From: Sodalis sp. dw_96
Lineage (GTDB): Bacteria > Pseudomonadota > Gammaproteobacteria > Enterobacterales > Enterobacteriaceae
Direction of reading: 5' to 3'
Length of the DNA: 64,000 nucleotides
Assembly (NCBI RefSeq): GCF_018449575.1
Contig: NZ_JAAVUT010000008.1
Coordinates: 1 to 64,000, forward strand
Positions within the stretch are counted from its first letter, which is position 1; every line of letters begins with the position of its first letter. The translations under genes were made by a program, and so were the position numbers. Of this stretch, positions 43,884 through 51,724 are shown piece by piece. The notes below the pieces were generated by a model. That model was not told the DNA's origin. It saw only the letters and a program-made list of their open reading frames with translations, and ran no database searches.

Positions 43884-45344
43884 ATGGATAACTCTACATC
43901 CGGTATAAACTTTACCGCCGCCCAGGCCCTGGATAAACTGGAGTCGCTGTACGATGGCGCGGTGACGGCGCTGCGTGAGGCTATCAAGGATTTTATAATG
44001 GACGGCCGACTTCCGGACAATCGGGCGCGGGCCGATGGACTGTTCGCCTATCCCGAACTGCGGGTCAACTGGGACGGGGTGTCCCCGGGCCATCCCAAGA
44101 ACCGGGCTTATGGTCGTTTTGCCCGACCGGGCTGCTACACCACCACCATTACCCATCCCCAGCTTTTTCGGCACTACCTGGCACATCAGTTGGAAATGCT
44201 GGAGGGTGAATACGCCGCCAGCATAGAAGTGGTGCCGTCGCAGCATGAAATCCCGTTTCCCTATGTGATTGACGGTTCCGATTTAAGTCTCGACCGCTCC
44301 ATGAGCGCCGGCATTGCGCAGCATTTCCCCACCACCGAGCTGTCGCAAATCGGCGATGAGACCGCCGACGGGTTATTCACCTACGCCAAAACCTTCCCGT
44401 TATCTCATTTCGACGCCTTGCGCACCGATTTTTCCCTGGCACGCCTCAAACACTATACCGGCACCCCGGTGGAACATTTCCAGCCCTTCATCCTGTTCAC
44501 TAACTACACCCGTTATGTGGATGAGTTCGTGCGCTGGGCCTGCGACCAGATTGCCGATGCCGACAGCCCGTATGAAGCGCTATCCTGCGCCGGCGGCACC
44601 TATGTGACCGCCGAAACCTTGAATCCCGAACAGGCGGTCTCGGATCTCGCCTGGAAAAATCATCAGATGCCCGCCTATCATCTCATTTCACGCCTGGGAC
44701 GGGGCATTACGCTGGTGAATATCGGCGTCGGCCCGTCCAACGCCAAGACCATTTGCGATCATCTCGCGGTATTGCGTCCCCACGCCTGGCTGATGATCGG
44801 CCACTGCGGCGGTCTGCGGGAAAGCCAGATGATCGGCGACTATGTGCTGGCGCACGCCTATCTGCGGGACGATCATGTGCTGGACGCGGTACTGCCGCCG
44901 GATATTCCCATTCCCAGCATCGCCGAAGTGCAGCGCGCCCTGTATGACGCCACTAAAACCGTCAGCGGCATGCCCGGCGAGGAGGTAAAACTGCGTCTGC
45001 GCACCGGCACCGTGGTAACCACCGACGACCGTAACTGGGAACTTCGCTATTCCGCCTCGGCGCTGCGTTTTAATCTCAGCCGCGCGGTGGCGGTGGATAT
45101 GGAGAGCGCCACCATCGCCGCCCAGGGTTACCGCTTCCGGGTGCCTTACGGCACCCTGCTGTGCGTGTCGGATAAGCCGCTGCACGGGGAAATCAAGCTG
45201 CCGGGCCAGGCGAACCGCTTCTATGACGGCGCCATTTCAGAACACTTGCAAATCGGTATTCGCGCCATCGAACTGCTGCGCGCGGAGGGGGATCGCCTGC
45301 ATTCCCGCAAGCTGCGCACCTTCAACGAGCCGCCGTTTCGATAG
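43884..45344 (+). CDS. amn: AMP nucleosidase
   Basis: This 486-residue protein, the same length as E. coli Amn (484), hydrolyses AMP to adenine and ribose 5-phosphate in the cytoplasm, balancing the adenylate pool. The N-terminal Amn-specific domain (to about residue 180) is followed by a nucleoside-phosphorylase-fold domain, with MIGHCGGLRESQMIGDYVLA and VAVDMESATIAAQGYRFRVPYGTLLCVSDKPLHGE near the end. The start ATG follows AAGGAG. This core gene lies between the effector candidate and the RspB-type cluster. Confidence 0.96.
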   Translation: MDNSTSGINFTAAQALDKLESLYDGAVTALREAIKDFIMDGRLPDNRARADGLFAYPELRVNWDGVSPGHPKNRAYGRFARPGCYTTTITHPQLFRHYLAHQLEMLEGEYAASIEVVPSQHEIPFPYVIDGSDLSLDRSMSAGIAQHFPTTELSQIGDETADGLFTYAKTFPLSHFDALRTDFSLARLKHYTGTPVEHFQPFILFTNYTRYVDEFVRWACDQIADADSPYEALSCAGGTYVTAETLNPEQAVSDLAWKNHQMPAYHLISRLGRGITLVNIGVGPSNAKTICDHLAVLRPHAWLMIGHCGGLRESQMIGDYVLAHAYLRDDHVLDAVLPPDIPIPSIAEVQRALYDATKTVSGMPGEEVKLRLRTGTVVTTDDRNWELRYSASALRFNLSRAVAVDMESATIAAQGYRFRVPYGTLLCVSDKPLHGEIKLPGQANRFYDGAISEHLQIGIRAIELLRAEGDRLHSRKLRTFNEPPFR

Positions 45345-45365
45345 ATTCCCATCATTGACAACCGC

Positions 45366-45451
45366 CGCCGGAAAAGCACAACGTTAACAATTCGGCGACG
45401 GCCACCCGCACTGATACTCCGCCGGAAAAGCACGACAATGCTACTTCGGCG
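45366..45451 (+). repeat. Pair of 32-bp hairpin repeats downstream of amn
   Basis: Two 32-bp units, at 45366-45397 and 45420-45451, both begin CGCCGGAAAAGCAC and end TTCGGCG, so each can fold with a CGCCG/CGGCG stem. They are 22 bp apart. They could be REP-like elements or mark the amn transcript end. Confidence 0.6.
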
Positions 45452-45647
45452 GATTGCTCCCACCTGTTGTTACTCCCCTAAAAGAGCAGCGCGTGAATCA
45501 TCCGGCGTTCACACGCCGTCGGTCAAATCCGACGTCTGCCTCCGTCGACGTTAACCGCTATCCAGGCCGTCCGACTTTCGTGGAATCAGTCTTCCGTACC
45601 GAAAACATTCTCATTCGCAGGCTAATTTTGTGATGGGCTTCTGATTT

Positions 45648-45677
45648 CCATTCAAGAATACTTGTATGGAAGAATGG
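45648..45677. promoter_or_regulatory. 30-bp interrupted palindrome upstream of the RspB-like gene
   Basis: CCATTC...GAATGG (outer) and ATAC-TT-GTAT (inner) are symmetric about one centre. A FadR/FCD-type GntR dimer such as the RspR-like product encoded downstream is a plausible binder. The symmetry is seen; the regulator is inferred. Confidence 0.55.
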
Positions 45678-45754
45678 AAGCATTATTTTTAAGGTATAGC
45701 TTTAAGACATAGCTTTTAAGCCCTAGAGATTAGAAAAAAAGGAAAACGACCGTC

Positions 45755-46765
45755 ATGAAAAGTGTAGTCATCAATAAGCCGGGTGAATTGTTTTTACAGG
45801 AACGGGATATCCCGCAACCCACCGACGGTGAAGTCAGGGTCAAAATCCGCTCCGCCAGCATCTGTGGCTCCGATGTGCATATCTGGCGCGGACATAATCC
45901 CTTCGCCCGTTATCCCCGGGTTATCGGCCATGAATTTTTCGGCGTGATCGACGCCGTGGGCGCCGGGGTGCACAAAAGTCGCATCGGCGAACGGGTCGCG
46001 GTAGACCCGGTGGTCAGTTGCGGCCACTGCTACCCCTGTTCCGTAGGGCGCCCGAATGTCTGTACCTCATTGCAGGTGATAGGCGTACACCGCGACGGCG
46101 GTTTCAGCGAGTATGCCTGCGCCCCGGCCGATAACGCCTACCACCTGCCCGCCGCCATTCCAGACTCATTGGCCAGCCTGGTGGAGCCTTTCACCATCGC
46201 CGCCAATATCACCGCCTTTCTCAAACCGACGGCGCGGGATGTGGCGCTGGTGTATGGCGCCGGTCCCATGGGGCTGACGGTCATCCAGGTGTTAAAAGGC
46301 GTTTATGACGTGGCGCGGGTGATCGTGGTGGACCGCATTCCGCAGCGCCTGGCGATGGCCCGCGCCAGCGGGGCCGACCTTACGCTTGATAATGGCGCGA
46401 CGCCTTTGGCGGAACAGCTTAACGGCGAGCAGCCGACCCTGATAGTGGATGCCGCTTGCCATCCCTCCATTCTGTCGGAAGCCGTGGCGCTGGCCTCACC
46501 GGCCGCCCGCATCGGCTTGCTGGGTTTCTCCGGCGACCCGTGCACGGTGACGCAGCAAAGCCTCACCAGCAAAGAGATCTCGCTGTTTACCTCGCGGTTG
46601 AACAGTAAACGTTTCCCGGCGGTGATTGACTGGATGGAGCGCGGCATTATCGCGCCGGCCAAGCTGGTGACCCACACCCTGCCCCTGGCGCAAATCGAGC
46701 AGGCAATGACGCTGTTTGAACAGGATCCGCAGCACTGCTGCAAGGTGATTCTCACCATCGGCTGA
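45755..46765 (+). CDS. rspB: Zinc-dependent sugar-acid/alcohol dehydrogenase, RspB-like
   Basis: This 336-residue medium-chain dehydrogenase closely matches E. coli RspB in motif order: ICGSDVHIWRGHNPFARYPR, VIGHEFFGVIDAVG, VDPVVSCGHCYPCSVGRPNVC (structural zinc cysteines) and the NAD-binding VYGAGPMGL. Catalytic zinc ligands are Cys in ICGSD, His-Glu in GHEF and the later acidic residue. It starts a co-directional trio with an MFS carrier and an RspR-like regulator. RspA, its usual dehydratase partner, is absent here. Confidence 0.92.
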   Translation: MKSVVINKPGELFLQERDIPQPTDGEVRVKIRSASICGSDVHIWRGHNPFARYPRVIGHEFFGVIDAVGAGVHKSRIGERVAVDPVVSCGHCYPCSVGRPNVCTSLQVIGVHRDGGFSEYACAPADNAYHLPAAIPDSLASLVEPFTIAANITAFLKPTARDVALVYGAGPMGLTVIQVLKGVYDVARVIVVDRIPQRLAMARASGADLTLDNGATPLAEQLNGEQPTLIVDAACHPSILSEAVALASPAARIGLLGFSGDPCTVTQQSLTSKEISLFTSRLNSKRFPAVIDWMERGIIAPAKLVTHTLPLAQIEQAMTLFEQDPQHCCKVILTIG

Positions 46766-46829
46766 TACGCCCCGTGCGGTATATACCCCGCCTCGGTGCC
46801 ACAAATTCTTTATAAGAACCGGAGTTGCT

Positions 46830-48116
46830 ATGCTTCGTAACTTACGCTGGACAATCGTTTTCCTGCTGTTCCTGGTCTATATGATCAATTACATCGACAG
46901 GGTTGCATTGTCGATAACCGTACCGATGATAGAAAAAGACCTGTCCATAAACCCCGAGCAATTCGGCCTGATTTTCGGCAGCTTCTTTTTTGGCTATGCC
47001 ATGTTCAACTTTATCGGCGGATTGGCAACGGACAAATTCGGCCCCAAGCTGGTCATGGGTCTGGCGGTAACGCTCTGGTCGGTATTCTGCGGTTTAACCG
47101 CTTTCGCCACCGGCTTCTGGTCGATGATGATCCTGCGGGTGCTGTTCGGCATGGCGGAAGGACCGATTTGCGCCTCCGCCAATAAAACCATCAACGGCTG
47201 GTTTCCGAAGAAACAGGCGGCTACCGCCATGGGCTTTCTCAGCGCCGGTTCACCGCTGGGCGGGGCGGTGAGCGGGCCGATCGTAGGTTATCTGGCCCTG
47301 GCGTTCGGCTGGCGTCCGGCGTTTGTGGTGATTTGCGCCATCGGCCTGGTGTGGATGGCGGGCTGGCTGTTTTTCGCCGCGGACAATCCGTCCCGCAGCA
47401 AGCGCGTCAGCGAAGAAGAACGACTGCTGGTAAATCAGATGAAAGCGGAAGTCATCAGCGCCGATGAAGAGCTGGCCCAGTCGGCCCACGGTCTGGGGTA
47501 TTATCTGCGCCAGCCGATTATTCTGGTCACCGCCTTTGCTTTCTTCTGCTATAACTACATCCTGTTCTTCTTCCTGAGCTGGTTCCCCAGCTATCTGGTG
47601 CAGGCCCACAACCTGAATATCAAGCAAATGAGCCTGACCACGGTGATCCCCTGGATAGTGGGGTTCGTGGGATTGGCGCTGGGCGGCTGGATTTCCGACA
47701 GAATTTTCCGCGTCACCGGCAGGCTGCTGCTGTCGCGCAAGATCGTGCTGGTGGTATCGTTATTCGCGGCGGCGATTTGCGTGGCGCTGGCGGGTATGGT
47801 AAGCAGCGTGATACCTGCGGTGGTGCTGATGTCGGTGTCGATTTTCTTCCTTTATATCACCGGCGCCATTTACTGGGCCATCATCCAGGACGTGGTGCAT
47901 AAAAGCCGGGTCGGAGGCGCCAGCGGATTTATTCATCTTATCGGCAGCGTGTCCGGTATCGTGGGTCCGGTCGCCACCGGCTATATCGTGCAGCATACCG
48001 GTAAATTCGACAGCGCCTTTGTGCTGGCCGGGGTGGTGGCCGCCCTGGGCGCCCTACTGGTATTGGTGGTGATCAAGCCGCCGAAACACCAGGGCAACCC
48101 GGTTTCCGCTTCCTGA
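46830..48116 (+). CDS. MFS transporter, anion:cation symporter (sugar-acid) family
   Basis: This 428-residue carrier has 12 helices. The start VYMINYIDRVALSITVPMIEKDL is the hallmark of the ACS family of hexonate/glucarate/galactonate symporters, and ATDKFGPKLVMG gives motif A. It lies 64 bp after rspB with GGAG before the ATG. Together with an RspB-like dehydrogenase it suggests uptake and oxidation of a sugar acid. Confidence 0.92.
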   Translation: MLRNLRWTIVFLLFLVYMINYIDRVALSITVPMIEKDLSINPEQFGLIFGSFFFGYAMFNFIGGLATDKFGPKLVMGLAVTLWSVFCGLTAFATGFWSMMILRVLFGMAEGPICASANKTINGWFPKKQAATAMGFLSAGSPLGGAVSGPIVGYLALAFGWRPAFVVICAIGLVWMAGWLFFAADNPSRSKRVSEEERLLVNQMKAEVISADEELAQSAHGLGYYLRQPIILVTAFAFFCYNYILFFFLSWFPSYLVQAHNLNIKQMSLTTVIPWIVGFVGLALGGWISDRIFRVTGRLLLSRKIVLVVSLFAAAICVALAGMVSSVIPAVVLMSVSIFFLYITGAIYWAIIQDVVHKSRVGGASGFIHLIGSVSGIVGPVATGYIVQHTGKFDSAFVLAGVVAALGALLVLVVIKPPKHQGNPVSAS

Positions 48117-48124
48117 AGACTCCT

Positions 48125-48153
48125 GGCGACGGACGGTTTTGACGCCCGTCGCC
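48125..48153 (+). terminator. Hairpin after the ACS-family MFS gene
   Basis: GGCGACGG and CCGTCGCC form an 8-bp stem around a 13-nt loop, 9 bp past the stop. No T-run follows, so it may be a weak terminator. Confidence 0.45.
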
Positions 48154-48266
48154 TCGCTATACCGCGCAACGGATAACCCGGCCAATCGTCAAAATGACTG
48201 GCGCTGGACTTAACTCCTCTTTAGACTTATCGAATTCTTCTATGCCTACATAAAAATGAAATACTT

Positions 48267-48965
48267 ATGCCCCTTAGTCGAGACATCACCGCTTACGAAT
48301 CAGTGAGTAAACAGATTTACCGTTTCTTACGCCTAGATATTGTCTCCTGTACTATCCATCCCGGCTCGACTCTGTCGGAAAATGAAATTTCAAGCCGTTA
48401 TAAAATTTCCCGCCAGCCGGTGCGTGAAGCCTTTATCAAATTGGCGGAGACCGGCCTGGTCCAGATCCTGCCGCAGCGGGGCACCTTTGTACGTAAGATT
48501 TCCGCACGCCATGTCGCCGACGGCCGTTTTATTCGTGAAGCCATCGAGATAGCGGTGGTCCGGCGGGCGGCGGCGGAGGCCAAACCGGCGGATATCGCCC
48601 GGTTAAGCGCGATGATAGATCAGCAGAAGCTGGCGGCGGAAAAAGACGATCCCTACGAATTCCTGCTGCTGGACGATGAATTTCACCGCGGCCTGGCACA
48701 AAGCGTCCACTGTGAGCTGGCCTGGGACACCATCGAAAACATCAAAGCCGGGATGGATCGTGTGCGGTTTCTTACCCTCAGCAAAGAATCGCCGCCGGCC
48801 AGCCTGATTAAGCAGCATAGCCGGATCCTTGACGCCATCATTGCCGGCGATGCCGACGCCGCCGAACAGGCAATGCATCAGCATTTGAAAGAAATGATTT
48901 TCTCCCTGACCCAGGTTGCGGAGCGGTACCACCATTGGTTTGAAGAAGACCCGGAAGATGTGTAA
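48267..48965 (+). CDS. rspR: GntR-family regulator with FCD domain (RspR-like)
   Basis: This 232-residue regulator has a GntR winged helix (ENEISSRYKISRQPVREAFIKLAETGLVQ, about residues 35-65) and an FCD effector domain whose metal-binding residues include the aspartate/histidines near DDEFHR and HSRILDAI. E. coli RspR (YdfH) represses rspAB; the same gene neighbourhood supports equivalence. The palindrome upstream of rspB is its likely operator. Start ATG 48267 has no clear ribosome site. Confidence 0.9.
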   Translation: MPLSRDITAYESVSKQIYRFLRLDIVSCTIHPGSTLSENEISSRYKISRQPVREAFIKLAETGLVQILPQRGTFVRKISARHVADGRFIREAIEIAVVRRAAAEAKPADIARLSAMIDQQKLAAEKDDPYEFLLLDDEFHRGLAQSVHCELAWDTIENIKAGMDRVRFLTLSKESPPASLIKQHSRILDAIIAGDADAAEQAMHQHLKEMIFSLTQVAERYHHWFEEDPEDV

Positions 48966-49272
48966 CCGCAAAACACGGCCGCGATCGCCGAATCTGAACC
49001 AGGCGTGTTAAAGGGAGAGCGCGCCAATAGGGTCGAAGCGGGCGTGGTTTTTCCGCCCGCCGGAGCGCCCTATGGTGCGGTAGACCCGCGATCGCCGAAT
49101 CTGAACCGGGCGTGTTAAAGGGAGAGCGCGGCCTGGGGAACGGTTGACCCCTCACTCATTTCGTCCTTCCTTCTCGACTGCAAGATTGTTTACCGGCAAA
49201 AGCGGCTTCCGCTGGCGGGAGGCGCCGCCAAACGATTATACTCGTATTTTATTTATATCAGCGGGCAGTAAA
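48966..49272 (+). repeat. Dispersed 108-bp repeat family, about one and a half copies
   Basis: After the RspR-like gene the family words occur twice in order: GTGTTAAAGGGAGAGCGCG (starting near 49006 and 49112), GGGCGTGGTTTTTCCGCCCG once, and TGCGGTAGACCCGCGATC. The two GTGTTAAAGGG blocks are about 106 bp apart. The internal CGGGCG/CGCCCG sequence can form a hairpin with a T-rich loop. The rest of the gap up to the next gene has no feature I can support. Confidence 0.8.
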
Positions 49273-50361
49273 ATGCGATTAAGCCAGGTTGTACGGAGCG
49301 GTCCGGGGCAATATATCTGCGAAGAGGGGGCATTGCGGTATTTACCGGAAAAATTAACTCCATTCCACCGCCCCTATATCATTACCGGTAAACACGCCTA
49401 TGCGGCTTTTCAACGGTTTCTTCCGGGAAAATTGGATATCCCGGTGCTGTTTTACGATGAAACCGCCAGCCATGAGGATATGCGGCGGCTGTCCGAACTG
49501 GCGCGGGACGCGGATGTAATTATCGGCATCGGCGGCGGACGCGCGCTGGATACCGCCAAAGGCACCGCCGAACTGCTGAATGTGGAAAATATCATTATCC
49601 CGACGGTCATGGGCACCTGTTCGGCCTATACCCCCCTCTCCGCGGTCTACCACCCTGACCACACTTTTAAACAGGTGGATTATTACCATCGCGCCGCCTA
49701 TCTGGTCCTCCTGGACTTGTCGTTACTGATAGCCTCCCCCAGGGCGTATTTTGTCGGCGGCATCGGCGATACCCTGGCAAAATGGTACGAAGCCGAAGCC
49801 ATAACCCGGAAATACGCCCGGGACAGCTTGTCGCTGTTCGTGACCATGGGCCTGGCGGCGGCGAAAACCACACTGGATACGCTGCTTGCCGACACACCTG
49901 CGGCATTGGCCGACATGGACGCGGGCAATATTACCCCCGCCTTCCAGCGAGTCTCGGAGGCGGTGGTCGCCGTCGCCGGAATGGTGGGCGGCTGCGGCGG
50001 AGAATATGGCCGCATGGCGGGCGCCCACGCCATTCACAACGCCCTGAGTTATCTGCCGGAAACCCATGGCATACTGCACGGTGTCAAAGTGGCCTACGGC
50101 ATACTGGTGCAGCTGGTGGCCACCGGTGATGCGGATGAGGTGAAAAAACTCATGCCCTTTTATAAAAAGAACGGTTTCCCCTACAATTTTGCCACATTGG
50201 GCATTACCACAGACCATGAAACCGCCATAGCCACCCTGTCGGAATTTGCCGCCGGCGGGCAGGAAACCTTCGTGCTGGCGGTTGACGCCGTCTCACCGGC
50301 GCACATCGCGGCGGCCATCCGCCAGGTCGAGGATATCGCCAGGCAGGATCGCACGCTATAA
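49273..50361 (+). CDS. hcxA: Iron-containing (GldA/HcxA-type) hydroxycarboxylate dehydrogenase
   Basis: This 362-residue group III metal-dependent dehydrogenase resembles E. coli HcxA (YbdH), an NADPH-dependent 2-oxoacid reductase. The nucleotide loop is IIGIGGGRALDTAKG, and the metal ligands are an aspartate in GIGDTLAKWYEA, histidines in AAGAHAIHNALS-like GAHAIHNAL and HGILHGVKVAYGIL. The frame extends 43 codons into repeat DNA; I start at ATG 49273. It is bracketed on both sides by the same repeat family. Confidence 0.85.
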   Translation: MRLSQVVRSGPGQYICEEGALRYLPEKLTPFHRPYIITGKHAYAAFQRFLPGKLDIPVLFYDETASHEDMRRLSELARDADVIIGIGGGRALDTAKGTAELLNVENIIIPTVMGTCSAYTPLSAVYHPDHTFKQVDYYHRAAYLVLLDLSLLIASPRAYFVGGIGDTLAKWYEAEAITRKYARDSLSLFVTMGLAAAKTTLDTLLADTPAALADMDAGNITPAFQRVSEAVVAVAGMVGGCGGEYGRMAGAHAIHNALSYLPETHGILHGVKVAYGILVQLVATGDADEVKKLMPFYKKNGFPYNFATLGITTDHETAIATLSEFAAGGQETFVLAVDAVSPAHIAAAIRQVEDIARQDRTL

Positions 50362-50817
50362 GCCCACTATCACCGAACGTGCACTGAACGTGTTAAAGGG
50401 AGACCGCGCCAATGGGGTCGAATCGGGCGTGGTTTTTCCGCCCGACCGAGCGCCCCATGGCACGGTAGGCCCGCGATCACCGAATGTGCAACCGAGCGTG
50501 TTAAAGGGAGACCGTGCTGATGGGGTCGAATCGGGCGTGGTTTTTCCGCCCGACCGAGCGCCCCATGGCACGGTAGGCCCGCGATCCCTGGACGTGCAAC
50601 CGGGCCTGTTAAAGGGAGACCGTGGCGATGGGGTCGAATCGGGCGTGGTTTTTCCGCCCGACCGAGCGCCCCATGGCACGGTAGGCCCGCGATCACCGAA
50701 CATGCAACCGAGCGTGTTAAAGGGAGAGCGTGCCGATTGCGCGTGAGAGCACGATCCGTTGGACTTCCGGCGTGCAGATCAAGTAGATTCTTTGCTATTT
50801 ATATCAGGGCATACATT
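50362..50817 (+). repeat. Tandem array of a 108-bp repeat
   Basis: The word TGTTAAAGGG starts at 50391, 50499, 50607 and 50715, an exact 108-bp period. It gives three full units and a partial fourth. Each unit contains GGGTCGAATCGGGCGTGG, a T5 run, CCGCCCGACCGAGCGCC and CCATGGCACGGTAGGCCCGC. Units differ only at a few sites around the GTGTTAAAGGG block. Since 108 is divisible by three, all frames stay open through the array, but no protein is supported. The tail (50740-50817) leads to the DUF2461 gene. Confidence 0.95.
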
Positions 50818-51522
50818 GTGCAATCTTCTTCTTTTCAAGGCTTCACCCCGGCGGGGCTAGGCTTTTTGCGGCAAATCGTCGCTGAAAACAGCAAAGAGTG
50901 GCTCGAGTCCCATCGCGGCATCTACCATGACAATCTGCTGACGCCCTTTCGGGCCTTGGTGGAAACCCTGGCGCCTGCCATGCTGAAAATCGACGACCGG
51001 TTCGAGACGCGCCCGGCCATCGGCAAAACCCTGTCGCGCATATACCGCGATACCCGCTTCTCCAACGACAAATCCCTTTTCCGTAACCGGATGTGGCTGT
51101 CCTTCAAACGCCCGTCAAAAGAGTGGACCGATGCGCCGGTCTATTTTTTTGAACTCTCCCCTGACTGTTTTCGCTACGGACTGGGCTACTATTCCGCCAG
51201 CAAGGCCACCATGGATCGCTTCCGCCATCTGATGTTGCGCCAGCCGGAAGAGTTCGCCAAGGCGGCGGCCTGCTGCCGCGCCTCCCTTGTATTGGAGGGT
51301 GAACGTTACAAACGACCGCTGATTAAAGATCAAGATCCGGCCCTTGCCGCCTGGTACAACCTTAAATCCTTCGCCGTCATGGCAACGGATACAGCGGTGG
51401 AATCCCTGTTCTCGCAGGCCCTGGCGCCACATCTGCAGCGGACTTTCCAACAATTGGAGCCGCTTTATCACCTGCTGATGCGGGTGGAAATAATGAAACA
51501 GATTCCCCTGGAAGACCTGTGA
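50818..51522 (+). CDS. DUF2461 / TIGR02453 family protein
   Basis: This conserved protein of about 234 residues has unknown function. The family signature SFQGFTPAGLGFLRQIVAENSKEWLESHRGIYHDNLL is at the start, followed by IYRDTRFSNDKSLFRNRMWLSF. I start at GTG 50818, which follows CAGGG at suitable spacing; the frame extends upstream into repeat-flanking DNA without family similarity. It is cytoplasmic. It stands alone between the tandem repeat and the convergent P-type ATPase operon. Confidence 0.85.
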   Translation: MQSSSFQGFTPAGLGFLRQIVAENSKEWLESHRGIYHDNLLTPFRALVETLAPAMLKIDDRFETRPAIGKTLSRIYRDTRFSNDKSLFRNRMWLSFKRPSKEWTDAPVYFFELSPDCFRYGLGYYSASKATMDRFRHLMLRQPEEFAKAAACCRASLVLEGERYKRPLIKDQDPALAAWYNLKSFAVMATDTAVESLFSQALAPHLQRTFQQLEPLYHLLMRVEIMKQIPLEDL

Positions 51523-51724
51523 CCCTCAGGGTACAAGGGTAATCGGCATGGACGTCGGGTTGAATCCTAGGGAAGACTATCTGGAGGGAACAACAGCACA
51601 GAGCAGCCTGGAACGGGTACGCCGGTGAGGCGCGGCGAAAAGGAACGAACCGGACTTCCCCGGTTCTCACATTACGAACGGCCGGAAAGACCGGATGGCG
51701 GCTGGAGGCTCCGCCAGTCGGCCA

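Larger units (their letters stand above)
45345..45754. other. Intergenic region with two 32-bp repeats and an operator-like palindrome
   Basis: This 410-bp gap between amn and the RspB-like gene holds two related 32-bp inverted-repeat units (45366-45397 and 45420-45451), a 30-bp interrupted palindrome (45648-45677) and a direct repeat ATAGCTTT(T)AAG at 45696-45720. No gene is supported. Confidence 0.6.

Noticed and set aside
48838..49155. Minus-strand open frame over the RspR end and repeat
   Set aside because: Composed of repeat DNA and antisense of a clear gene.
50246..50746. Open frames through the 108-bp array on both strands
   Set aside because: A period divisible by three leaves frames open by chance; repeated units show no protein family.
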